DNA from: Streptomyces europaeiscabiei
Lineage (GTDB): Bacteria > Actinomycetota > Actinomycetes > Streptomycetales > Streptomycetaceae
DNA: 38,774 bases
Assembly (NCBI RefSeq): GCF_001550375.1
Contig: NZ_LRTR01000512.1
Span: 1-38,774, forward strand
Reading direction: 5' to 3'
Shown piece by piece: positions 15,475 through 23,511 of this stretch; position 1 is the first letter of the stretch, and each line of letters begins with the position of its first letter. The notes under the pieces were generated by a model, which was not told the origin of the DNA, did no database searches, and saw only the letters and a program-made list of their open reading frames with translations. The position numbers and the translations under genes were made by a program.

Positions 15475-16109
15475 GCAGCAGGGAGCGGATCCTGGGCCGG
15501 GTGCGGCGCGCGCTGTCCGATGTCTCGGGCGAGGACGCTCCGATCGAGCGGACGTATCTGCGGGAGCACGGGGACCGCGGCGTCGAGGAGACGGCGGACC
15601 TCCTGGCCGAGAACCTCGCCGACTACCGGGCGATCGTGCACCACTGCACCGCAGCGGACCTGCCCGCGACGCTCGCCGGGATGCCGGCGGCGCGGGGTTC
15701 CAGACGGTCCTGGTGCCGTCGGGGCTGGAGCAGTCCTGGCTCGCGGACGCCGACGCCGAGCAGGTCCCGGACCGGGCCGAGCACCCCGCACGAGCTGGAC
15801 CGGATCGACAGTGTGGTGACGGCGTGCGCGGTGGCCGTCGCCGAGTCCGGCACCGTCGTCCTCGACGGCTCCCCCGGCCAGGGCCGCCGCCGCATCACGC
15901 TCATGCCCGACCAGCGCATCTGCGTCGTACGGGTCCCGGACCAGGTCGTCTCCGCGGTGCCGCAGGGCCTCGAACGCCTCGAACCGGTAAGTCCGTTGAC
16001 GTGGATCTCCGGTTCTTCAGCGACCAGCGACGTCGGGCTGGACCGGGTCGAGGGGGTGCACGGTTCGCGCACCCTGGAAGTGATCCCGGTGAACAGGAAT
16101 GGCGAGTAG
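15471..16109 (+). pseudogene. lutC: lutC-like (LUD domain) protein with two compensating frameshifts
   Basis: The GTG at 15471 overlaps the lutB stop. The 212-codon frame begins VSSRERILGRVRRALSD and ends with the typical IDSVVTACAVAVAESGTVVL, PGQGRRRITLMPDQRICVV and LTWISGSSATSD...GVHGSRTLEV. Between about 15694 and 15785 the family sequence (FQTVLVPSGLEQSWLADADA) is in a different frame: one base lost near 15695 and one gained near 15780. The frame therefore stays open but about 28 central residues are scrambled. LutC normally works with LutA and LutB in L-lactate oxidation to pyruvate. Since lutA is missing and lutB is broken, this is most likely a pseudogene despite its open frame. Confidence 0.75.
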
Positions 16110-16370
16110 GAAATGCTCGCATCGGGCTCTGCTCACCTCCTGCGGTAGGAAAGCAGGATCGTCTGAGGTCCGTGGAGAACGACGATCTGAGAGCCGTGCT
16201 GCCGCGGAACGGAGCCCTTCTGTGCATCCGTGCCAGTTCGTCCGCCAGGCTCGGTCCGAGGGCGTCCAGCCGGACTCGTGCGCTTGGAGGCTGATGCGGG
16301 AACATCAGCCGTGCCTCCGCCACGGCTCGCTCACCCAAAGTCGCGAGCAGGCCGCGCCTTCGTGCGATCC
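16110..16370. other. Unassigned gap between lutC and mhpF remnants
   Basis: 260 bp. The minus strand carries an open stretch reading [20 protein letters not shown] and [17 protein letters not shown] that looks protein-like but matches no family I recognise. No start or ribosome site is evident. Confidence 0.3.
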
Positions 16371-16805
16371 GAGACCACGACGACCGCCGGAGCGATCGAG
16401 AAGGTCGGCGGCGCACAGCGCGGCAAGGCGATCATCGTCCTGAACCCCGCCGAGCCGCCGCTGATCATGCGTGACACGGTCTTCGTCCTGGTCGACGCCC
16501 CCGACCCGGCCGCCTGGTCCGATATCCGGCAGAGCATCGAGAAGATGGTGGCCGACGTGGCGGCCTACGTCCCGGGGTATCGGCTCAAACAGCAGACGCA
16601 GATCACCGAGATCCCCGGCGACCAGCCACTGGACACCCTGCTCGAAGCCGGCACCCGGCGCCCCACCCATCAGGTGTCGGTGTTCCTGGAGGTCGAGGGC
16701 GCCGCACACTATCTGCCCGCCTACGCAGGCAACCTCGACATCATGACCGCGGCGGGACTCCAAGTCGCCGAGCGGATCGCCGCAGCGAAGGCGGACAGCC
16801 GATGA
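16371..16805 (+). pseudogene. mhpF: C-terminal remnant of acetaldehyde dehydrogenase (acylating)
   Basis: The peptide [53 protein letters not shown] and [20 protein letters not shown], then [17 protein letters not shown], is the C-terminal half of MhpF/DmpF-type acylating acetaldehyde dehydrogenase. That enzyme converts acetaldehyde, CoA and NAD+ to acetyl-CoA at the end of meta-cleavage pathways. The N-terminal Rossmann domain and the catalytic Cys region are absent; resemblance starts abruptly at about 16371. The stop overlaps the mhpE start by ATGA (16802-16805), preserving the operon junction. Not functional. Confidence 0.85.
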
Positions 16806-17085
16806 CCACGCAGATCTACGTCCAGGACGTCACCCTCCGGGACGGCATGCACGCCGTTCGCCACCGCATCAGCCCTGTCGATGTCGCCCGCATCGTGACA
16901 GCGCTCGACGAGGCCGGCGTGGACGCGATCGAGATCGCACACGGCGACGGTCTGGCGGGCAGTTCGGTCAACTACGGGCCCGGCTCGCACACCGACTGGG
17001 AGTGGATCGAGACCGCGGCCTCCGTACTGAAACGGGCCCGGCTCACCACTCTCCTGCTGCCAGGCGTGGGCACGATCCGCGCACC
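16802..17085 (+). pseudogene. mhpE: N-terminal remnant of 4-hydroxy-2-oxovalerate aldolase
   Basis: ATG at 16802. Reads [40 protein letters not shown] and [20 protein letters not shown], then [12 protein letters not shown]. These are the first 95 residues of MhpE/DmpG (usually about 340), including the RDG and AHGDGL active-site segments of the metal-dependent TIM barrel. Resemblance stops at about 17085, where the sequence joins the 3' end of the oppositely oriented DUF302 gene. The open frame runs on to 17146 as nonsense. This is a clear deletion junction. Confidence 0.85.
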
Positions 17086-17114
17086 GCGTGCCGGGGTCGG
17101 CCAGATGCCGAACC

Positions 17115-17518
17115 GGGGAGAGGGCAGGTGGCGGCCAGGGCGCTGAGCGCGGCGTCGAGTCGGGCGGTGGCTTCGTCGGCGACGGGCTTGAGGGCGTCCA
17201 GGCCGGTGAGGTGACCATGGTGTCCGGGTCGAGGGCCTGGACGAGCGTGTGGTCGCCGTCGCGGCGGACGACGACGTTGCAGGGCAGGAGCAGGCCGATG
17301 GAGCGGTAGGCCTCCAGGGCGTGGTGGGCGAGCGGCGGGTTGCAGGCGCCCAGGATTAGGTAGTTCTCCATGTCGTGGCCGAGCTTGGCCTTCAGCGTGG
17401 CCTGGACGTCGATCTCGGTGAGGATGCCGAACCCCTGGTCGGCCAAGGCCTGGCGGACGGCGGCGGTGGCGGCGTCGAAGTCGGTGACGGCCAGTCGGAC
17501 GGTGCGGTCGTAGGACAC
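17115..17518 (-). pseudogene. DUF302-domain protein gene, single-base frameshift
   Basis: GTG at 17516-17518 behind AAGGAG. Reads VSYDRTVRLAVTDFDAATAA, LADQGFGILTEIDVQATLKA, LGHDMENYLILGACNPPLAH and SIGLLLPCNVVVRRDG, then DPDTMVT. There the frame breaks at about 17206-17214 (one base missing); the continuation LTGLDALKPVADEATARLDA is in another frame and runs into the mhpE junction. DUF302 proteins are small and often found with sulfur, copper or rhodanese genes. The start is divergent from the CstB-like gene, and both share CstR-type operators, so it belonged to the same regulon. If the shift is a sequencing error it would be a normal 130-residue protein. Confidence 0.75.
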
Positions 17519-17560
17519 GGTGCGCTGCTCCTTCGGTGAGGCGGAAAACCCGGTTCCTTG

Positions 17561-17576
17561 ATACCCCGCCGGGTAC
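17561..17576. promoter_or_regulatory. Degenerate CstR/CsoR-type operator near the DUF302 start
   Basis: ATACCCCGCCGGGTAC resembles the two perfect boxes at 17636 and 17673. It lies about 43 bp upstream of the DUF302 start codon. Confidence 0.5.
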
Positions 17577-17635
17577 CCGGCGCAGCGGACGCAATGCCGC
17601 ACCCGGAGATATGGGGGACGTCCAGGACCACAGGA

Positions 17636-17651
17636 ATACCCCCCGGGGTAC
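17636..17651. promoter_or_regulatory. CstR/CsoR-type operator box 1
   Basis: ATACCCCCCGGGGTAC, an inverted repeat of the A/T-flanked C4-6/G4 type recognised by DUF156 (CsoR/CstR) repressors. An identical copy lies 37 bp further on. The cognate repressor is probably the one encoded at 21045-21326. Confidence 0.75.
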
Positions 17652-17672
17652 CCCTGTTAGGGTAGGTGCCGA

Positions 17673-17688
17673 ATACCCCCCGGGGTAC
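17673..17688. promoter_or_regulatory. CstR/CsoR-type operator box 2
   Basis: A second identical ATACCCCCCGGGGTAC, 26 bp before the GTG of the CstB-like gene. It would block transcription or initiation of that operon when bound. Confidence 0.75.
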
Positions 17689-17714
17689 ACCGTTCTTGTG
17701 GAGGAGCCGCAGTC

Positions 17715-19079
17715 GTGTTCTTCGTCGACACTCTTGAGTTCGAGGGTCTGGGCAACCGCAGCTACCTGGCCGGCGGGGCCGCTGCCGCGGTGGTTATCGA
17801 TCCGCCGCGCGACATCGACCAGGTGATCGCCGCCGCCGCCAGGCGCGGGGTGCGCATCGCGTACGTGGCGGAGACCCACGTGCACAACGACTACGTCACC
17901 GGTGGCCTGGAGTTGGCCCGCGTCACCGGCGCCTCCTATCTGGTGCCGGCCGCGGCGCACGTGTCCTTCGCCCGCACCCCGGTCGCCGATGGCGACACCG
18001 TGGACGTGGACGCGGGTCTGGTCCTGCGTGCGATCGCCACGCCCGGGCACACCCCGCACCACACCTCCTACGTCCTGGAGCAGGACGGGCGCGGCGTGGC
18101 GGCGTTCACCGGCGGATCGCTGCTGATCGGTACGGTGGGCCGCCCTGACCTGGTGGAGCCTCGGCTGACGGAGCAGCTGGCCCGGGCCCAGCACGCCTCC
18201 GCCCACCGCCTGACCGCCGAGCTGGACGACGAGGTGCCGGTGCTGCCCACCCACGGGTTCGGCAGCTTCTGCTCCTCCGCCCAGGCCGAGGGGGACGCGA
18301 CCACGATCGGCAAGGAACGCACCAGCAACGACGCGCTCACCCTGGACGTGGACACCTTCGTTCAGCGGATGCTCGCCGGGCTGGAGGACGTGCCCGCCTA
18401 CTACGCGCACATGGGCCCGGCCAACGCCGCCGGCCCCGCCCCCGTCGACCTCACCCCGCCGAGGCGTGCGGATGCAGGCGAAATCTCCTCCCGGCTGGCC
18501 GCCGGTGAGTGGGTGGTGGACCTGCGCAGCCGCATGGCCTTCGCCGAGGGGCACGTGGCCGGCTCGTTCAACTTCGAGGGCGAGGGCAAGCTCGCCACCT
18601 ACCTGGCCTGGCTGATCCCCTGGGGCAAGCCCGTCACCCTGCTCGCCGACACCCCGGAGCAGATCAGCGCCGCGCAGCGGGAACTCGCGCGGGTAGGCAT
18701 CGACCGCCCGGCCGCCGCCGCCACCGGCGACCCGGCCGGCTGGGTCCATGAGGGCGAGAGGCTCGCTTCTTTCCCGCGTGCCCGCTTCGCCGACCTTGCC
18801 CAGGTGCGCGAGCGCGGCGACGAGGTGGTCGTCCTGGATGTGCGCCGGGACTCGGAGCGCGTAGGCGGCTACATCGACGGCTCGGTCCACATCCCGATCC
18901 ACGAGCTGCACGGCCGTATCGGCGAGGTGCCGGACGGGACGGTGTGGGTGCACTGCGCCGGCGGGATGCGCGCGGCGATCGCCGCCTCCCTCCTCGATGC
19001 CGCCGGCCGCAAGGTGGTCGCCGTCGACGACGCCTTCGACGCCGCGGCGGATGCCGGGCTGCCCCTGGCCTCCGCCTGA
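17715..19079 (+). CDS. cstB: Persulfide dioxygenase-rhodanese fusion (CstB-like)
   Basis: 454 aa, GTG behind GGAGGAG. Residues 1-250 are a metallo-beta-lactamase-fold domain of ETHE1 type: THVHND at 54-59, TPGHTPHHTSYV, IGTVGRPDL and LPTHGFGSFC (non-haem iron ligands His/Asp). Then come two rhodanese domains. The first (about 258-345, VVDLRSRMAFAEGHVAGSFN) has no catalytic Cys; the second (VVLDVRRDSERVGGYIDGS) has Cys in WVHCAGGMRA. This three-domain order and length are those of staphylococcal CstB, which oxidises persulfides to thiosulfate in the cytoplasm. It heads the operon with rhodanese, TauE and rhodanese-DUF2892 genes, and is preceded by two CstR boxes. Intact. Confidence 0.88.
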   Translation: MFFVDTLEFEGLGNRSYLAGGAAAAVVIDPPRDIDQVIAAAARRGVRIAYVAETHVHNDYVTGGLELARVTGASYLVPAAAHVSFARTPVADGDTVDVDAGLVLRAIATPGHTPHHTSYVLEQDGRGVAAFTGGSLLIGTVGRPDLVEPRLTEQLARAQHASAHRLTAELDDEVPVLPTHGFGSFCSSAQAEGDATTIGKERTSNDALTLDVDTFVQRMLAGLEDVPAYYAHMGPANAAGPAPVDLTPPRRADAGEISSRLAAGEWVVDLRSRMAFAEGHVAGSFNFEGEGKLATYLAWLIPWGKPVTLLADTPEQISAAQRELARVGIDRPAAAATGDPAGWVHEGERLASFPRARFADLAQVRERGDEVVVLDVRRDSERVGGYIDGSVHIPIHELHGRIGEVPDGTVWVHCAGGMRAAIAASLLDAAGRKVVAVDDAFDAAADAGLPLASA

Positions 19080-19114
19080 GTTCGGCCGATCTCCCGCAAG
19101 GAAGGAAGCGTGTG

Positions 19115-19480
19115 ATGTTCCTCTTTCGCCGAAACGGGCCCCGTGTCACGGTCGACGAGGCACACAGCCGTACCAGCGGCGACCGGCCTGACGCCGTCCT
19201 GCTGGACGTCCGCGAGAAGCCCGAATGGAACTCGGGCCACGCCCCGGGCGCCATCCACGTACCGCTGACGAACCTGGTCGCCGGCGCCATCCTGCCCGCC
19301 GAGGCGCAGGGCCGTCCGCTGGTGGTGATCTGCCGCAGTGGACACCGCTCCCAGCAGGCCGCGAAGCTCCTCACCGACCGCGGAGCGCAGGTGGTGGACG
19401 TCGAGGGCGGTATGAACGCGTGGGCCGCCGCCGGGCACCCGGTCGTCGACGAACGCGGGAACAGCGGCCGGATAGCGTGA
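19115..19480 (+). CDS. Single-domain rhodanese sulfurtransferase
   Basis: 121 aa from the ATG at 19115 (or GTG at 19112), behind AAGGAAGGAAG. Rhodanese fold with LLDVREKPEWNSGHAPGAIH and active-site loop CRSGHRS (Cys73), ending in VDVEGGMNAWAAAGHPV. It transfers sulfane sulfur between thiols, thiosulfate or cyanide. It lies 35 bp after the CstB-like gene and overlaps the TauE start by GTGA, so it is co-transcribed and translationally coupled. Likely it hands persulfide sulfur to or from CstB. Intact. Confidence 0.9.
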   Translation: MFLFRRNGPRVTVDEAHSRTSGDRPDAVLLDVREKPEWNSGHAPGAIHVPLTNLVAGAILPAEAQGRPLVVICRSGHRSQQAAKLLTDRGAQVVDVEGGMNAWAAAGHPVVDERGNSGRIA

Positions 19481-20220
19481 CCGTACTCGTTCTCGCCCTC
19501 ATCGCCGGGGCCGTCATCGGTCTCGCGCTCGGGGCCCTCGGCGGCGGTGGCAGCGTCCTTGCCGTACCGGCACTGATCTATCTGCTCGGCTTCACCCCGG
19601 CCGCCGCCACCACCGCCAGCCTGATCATCGTCACCGCCACCTCCGCCACCGCCCTGTACGCCCACGCCCGCGGCGGGAACGTGGCATGGAAGACAGGGGC
19701 GTTGTTCGCTGCGGCGGGCATCGTCCCCGCCTTTCTCGCCGGAGCTGTTGCAGGGCGCCTGCCCGAAGCGGTGCTGACGGCGGCGTTCGCGGTCATCGCC
19801 GCGCTGGCGGCTCTGCGTATGTTGCGTCCGTCCGCGTCCGGGCCGCCGGACCGGATCCGTCCCGGCAGGGCGGCTGGCGCCGGTGCCGGACTCGGCGCCG
19901 TGACGGGCTTTCTGGGGGTCGGCGGGGGATTCCTCGCCGTGCCCGCCCTGGTGGGCGTCCTGGGACTGGCCATGCGGCGGGCGGTGGGCACCAGCCTGCT
20001 CGTCATCACGGTGAACTCCCTCGCCGCGCTCGCCGCTCGCACCGGCACCGGTGGCGGGCTCCACTGGGAGGTCATCGGCCCCTTCACCGGAGCCGCGATC
20101 CTCGGAGCCTGGGACGGCAAACGCCTCGCGACGAAGATCTCCGGCACCACTCTTCAGAGAGTTTTCGCCGGCGTACTGCTGGCAGTGGCGGCCTTCATGC
20201 TCGTTGACGTGATCGTCTGA
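19477..20220 (+). CDS. TauE/SafE-family sulfite/anion exporter
   Basis: 247-aa integral membrane protein from a GTG at 19477, overlapping the rhodanese stop. Two repeats of the family: AGAVIGLALGALGGGGSVLA near the start and AVTGFLGVGGGFLAVPALVG in the middle, with about 7-8 hydrophobic helices. Family role: export of sulfite, thiosulfate or organosulfonates. In cst-type operons a TauE homologue removes the sulfite or thiosulfate made by CstB. The length is normal, so it looks intact. Confidence 0.88.
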   Translation: MTVLVLALIAGAVIGLALGALGGGGSVLAVPALIYLLGFTPAAATTASLIIVTATSATALYAHARGGNVAWKTGALFAAAGIVPAFLAGAVAGRLPEAVLTAAFAVIAALAALRMLRPSASGPPDRIRPGRAAGAGAGLGAVTGFLGVGGGFLAVPALVGVLGLAMRRAVGTSLLVITVNSLAALAARTGTGGGLHWEVIGPFTGAAILGAWDGKRLATKISGTTLQRVFAGVLLAVAAFMLVDVIV

Positions 20221-20239
20221 ACACGAGGGCCGCGACCGG

Positions 20240-20285
20240 CTCAGACCAGGACCAGGAGAGCTTCTCCAGCCCCACCGCGCATCTC
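20240..20285 (-). pseudogene. Possible remnant of a second cstR 3' end
   Basis: The minus-strand sequence ending at a TGA reads GLEKLSWSW and aligns at DNA level with the end of the repressor gene at 21045 ([10 protein letters not shown]), sharing GCTCAG, AGCTTCTCCAGCC and CGCATCT blocks. Only about 45 bp are preserved. It suggests a second CstR gene once lay between the TauE and rhodanese-DUF2892 genes. Confidence 0.4.
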
Positions 20286-20356
20286 AGGACCGCCCTCAGT
20301 CCGGCTCCCGCCAGATCAAGCTCAGCACACTCCGACACACAAGGATGACATCTGCC

Positions 20357-20932
20357 ATGACCACACCCACGGCCCTCGCCACCGACGAGGCGCGCACCCG
20401 CCTGCACGAACTGACCATCATCGACGTGCGCACCCCGGGCGAATACGCCGGCGGTCATCTCCCCGGCGCGCTCAACATCCCCCTCGACCAGATCCGGCGC
20501 GCGCTGCCCGACATCCGTCACGCCACCGACCGCGGCGACGTCCTGGTCGTCTGCGCCTCGGGCGCCCGCTCCGAGAACGCCTGCAAGATCCTCGCAGAGA
20601 ACGGCGTCACCACCGCCACCCTGTCAGGAGGCACCGGTGCCTGGGCGGCCGACGGCCACGAGCTCCACCGCCCCCAGGGCGCCTCCCGCGCCACCTGGGG
20701 AATGGAGCGACAGGTGAGGCTCACCGCAGGAGTGACCGTGCTGCTCGGCCTGCTGCTCGGCCTCGTCGTCCACCCCGCCTTCCAGCTCATCTCCGCCGGC
20801 ATCGCGGGCGGTCTGGTCTACTCCGCCCTGACCAACACCTGCGGCATGGCCGCCATGCTCGCCAAGCTCCCCCACAACCGCCCCCGCGCCGCCGACCTCG
20901 ACAACACACTGGCCGCACTACGCAACCGCTGA
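20357..20932 (+). CDS. Rhodanese domain protein with C-terminal DUF2892 membrane hairpin
   Basis: 191 aa. The ATG at 20357 is preferred over the ATG at 20345, which lies too close to the AAGGA at 20341. Residues 1-105 form a rhodanese (IIDVRTPGEYAGGHLPGALN, active loop CASGARS with Cys66, LSGGTGAWAADGHEL). Residues 115-165 are a DUF2892 (YgaP-like) pair of helices (VTVLLGLLLGLVV, LISAGIAGGLVYSAL) followed by NTCGMAAMLAKLP. It matches membrane-bound YgaP-type sulfurtransferases. It is last in the cst-like operon, 136 bp after TauE, and is followed by a strong terminator. Confidence 0.88.
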   Translation: MTTPTALATDEARTRLHELTIIDVRTPGEYAGGHLPGALNIPLDQIRRALPDIRHATDRGDVLVVCASGARSENACKILAENGVTTATLSGGTGAWAADGHELHRPQGASRATWGMERQVRLTAGVTVLLGLLLGLVVHPAFQLISAGIAGGLVYSALTNTCGMAAMLAKLPHNRPRAADLDNTLAALRNR

Positions 20933-20942
20933 ACCACACCAC

Positions 20943-20978
20943 AAAGGGGAGGGACCTGGCTCCGGATCCCTCCCCTTT
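20943..20978. terminator. Bidirectional terminator of the cst-like operon and cstR
   Basis: AAAGGGGAGGGA (20943-20954), 12-base loop, TCCCTCCCCTTT (20967-20978). The perfect 12-bp stem has A-run and T-run ends, so it can stop transcripts from both strands. It lies between the convergent rhodanese-DUF2892 gene and cstR. Confidence 0.88.
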
Positions 20979-21044
20979 CGTATCCAGGCCATGTGGCCAA
21001 CAGCTCCGAACCGGGCGGGTGATCCGGCGTCGCGGCACCACAGC

Positions 21045-21888
<844 letters not shown>

Positions 21889-21912
<24 letters not shown>

Positions 21913-22030
21913 GGGCGTTTGTGGCGATCAGCGAGGTGACCGGCTCAACGACTGCGCCTCGCCTGACCGTCGCATCGTGTCGCCGGATCCGCAGTAACCA
22001 GTCGCGCCCGGGTCCTCGCGCCGACGAGGC
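21889..22030 (-). pseudogene. Unassigned C-terminal protein remnant
   Basis: Minus-strand frame ending TAG at 21889-21891 reads RDWLLRIRRHDATVRRGAVV, then EPVTSLIATNALTEIVSLKAA. It is amphipathic and protein-like, with a TTA codon, but no family is recognised and there is no clear start. It abuts the truncated TetR and lies just downstream (minus-strand sense) of the LacI-type operator at 22061, so it may be the tail of a gene once under that operator. Confidence 0.3.
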
Positions 22031-22060
22031 ATTGCCGTCTCGATCTCATCATCCACAATA

Positions 22061-22076
22061 ACTAAAGCGCGTTAGT
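22061..22076. promoter_or_regulatory. Second LacI-type operator (one mismatch), apparently orphan
   Basis: ACTAAAGCGCGTTAGT differs by one base from the ACTAACGCGCGTTAGT core at 23230-23245. It lies about 90 bp past the lacI stop, with no intact gene beside it. Confidence 0.7.
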
Positions 22077-22164
22077 AGCGCGCGCAAGCGCCATCCTACG
22101 CCCTCACCGCGGTCGGAGGAGACAGCATCCAGCCTGCTGCGGCGCGGCGGGGCGTGATCCGAGA

Positions 22165-23172
22165 TCAGACTGAGCGACGCTCGATCACCCGGGTGACCTC
22201 AGGACCGATAGGGACGGGCCGTCCGTCGAGGAGACTGATGATCGCCTCGACGAGATGTCGTGCGGTGTCCCGCATATCTACTGCCACCATCGTCAACGGC
22301 GGGGCTGCGAGGCGTGCGGCCGGCGAATCGACCGCGCCGATCACGGCCAGGTCCGACGGCGCGGCTAGTCCTTGCTCGCGTAGACCCGCGAGGACGGCCA
22401 AGGCTGCCACATCGTCGTGGGCGCACACGCCGGTGACGGCGGGGGTCATCCCACGCCATGCCTCGACAGCGGCTCCGGCTCCCACCTCGTCGCAGGGAAC
22501 AGCCAGAGCCACCGGGCCCGGCACACCGTGCTCGGCGCAGGCTCCCTGCAGTGCTTTCAGGCGCATCTCGCTCGCCTCGGCCAGGCGTTCGTCGTGCGGG
22601 CGGGCGTAGCCGAGCCGACGGTGCCCCGCCCTGAGCAGTCGCTCGACCTGCAGCCGGGCGATGCTGTTTTCCCGGGCTCCCCAGATCCACTGCGCGACGG
22701 GGTCGGACTCGGCGGTGAGAGAGACCACGGCGCGTACGCCATTGCGCCGCATCGCGGCGACGTCATTATCGGGCAGGTCCCATGCGAGGACGGCCACGGG
22801 CGTGATGACGGTCCACACATCACCATCGGGCCTGCGGGACCACGGATGGATCACCGCAGTGAGCCCGACGGCCGCGAACTCCGCCGAGAGAAACTCGACC
22901 AGTGTGCCCAGGTCGGTCAGCGGCAACTGAGGGGGCTGATAGAGGAGCACGACGTCACTCCGGCCGCGGCTGAGCGTCCGGGCCTCCGCCGAGGGGGCAT
23001 AGCGCAGCCGGGCCGCCGCTTCGAGGACGCGCTGCCGCGTCGACTCGGAGATCGTCTGCCCCTTGGTGCCGTTGAGCACGAAGCTGACAGTGGCCCTGGA
23101 GACTCCGGCCTCCCGGGCGACGTCGGAACTGGTGACCCGGCCCTCCGGCCGAGCAGCGGCCTCGCCCGCCAT
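22165..23172 (-). CDS. LacI-family transcriptional repressor
   Basis: 335 aa from the ATG at 23172 (MAGEAAARPEGRV), behind GGAAGGGG. N-terminal HTH: VTSSDVAREAGVSRATVSFV then LNGTKGQTISESTRQRVLEA AARLRY, with hinge PSAEARTLSRGRS. The periplasmic-binding-protein-like effector domain ends VEAIISLLDGRPVPIGPEVT. It represses sugar-catabolic genes until an inducer (here probably a beta-glucoside or its product) binds. It is divergent from the GH1 gene; the perfect 20-bp palindrome between them is the likely operator. Intact. Confidence 0.9.
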   Translation of the reverse strand: MAGEAAARPEGRVTSSDVAREAGVSRATVSFVLNGTKGQTISESTRQRVLEAAARLRYAPSAEARTLSRGRSDVVLLYQPPQLPLTDLGTLVEFLSAEFAAVGLTAVIHPWSRRPDGDVWTVITPVAVLAWDLPDNDVAAMRRNGVRAVVSLTAESDPVAQWIWGARENSIARLQVERLLRAGHRRLGYARPHDERLAEASEMRLKALQGACAEHGVPGPVALAVPCDEVGAGAAVEAWRGMTPAVTGVCAHDDVAALAVLAGLREQGLAAPSDLAVIGAVDSPAARLAAPPLTMVAVDMRDTARHLVEAIISLLDGRPVPIGPEVTRVIERRSV

Positions 23173-23227
23173 CCATCGCCCCTTCCGCTCTTGTGGGTGT
23201 ACCACGCCTGATGTACTGTACCCGCAC

Positions 23228-23247
23228 TCACTAACGCGCGTTAGTGA
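23228..23247. promoter_or_regulatory. LacI-family operator, perfect 20-bp palindrome
   Basis: TCACTAACGCGCGTTAGTGA with the central CG typical of LacI-family sites. It lies 56 bp upstream of the lacI start and about 265 bp upstream of the GH1 start, so it probably controls both. Confidence 0.85.
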
Positions 23248-23352
23248 ATGAATAGTCGGTAGGGCGTCCCCGTGGCCACGGGGACTCGTCATGCCGCTCC
23301 GACAACCACCCCCTAAGGGCCCTGAGAGGGGCCGGTGCCAATCCACGGCTTA

Positions 23353-23403
23353 CCCCTGAAGGGGCACGATCGGTTCTGCTCCGTGTTCCGGCGGAGCAGA
23401 ACC
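23353..23403 (+). other. Structured leader of the GH1 gene (two hairpins)
   Basis: CCCCT-GA-AGGGG (23353-23364) is followed by GGTTCTGCTCCG (23372-23383), 8-base loop, CGGAGCAGAACC (23392-23403), a perfect 12-bp stem. It lies between operator and start codon, about 110 bp before the GH1 GTG. No T-run follows. It could be an mRNA-stabilising or attenuating leader. Confidence 0.5.
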
Positions 23404-23511
23404 CACGCAGCCCGTGCGGGGTTCGAGGTCGTCCGCAGACATGCAGATTCGTTCTGCTCGACGACCGCGCGCCTGATCCCTACGAACTCAGAACCTCAGG
23501 AGCTGCTGATC

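Noticed and set aside
17043..18953. 636-codon minus-strand frame opposite the CstB-like gene
   Set aside because: Antisense shadow; only its last part contains the real, frameshifted end of DUF302.
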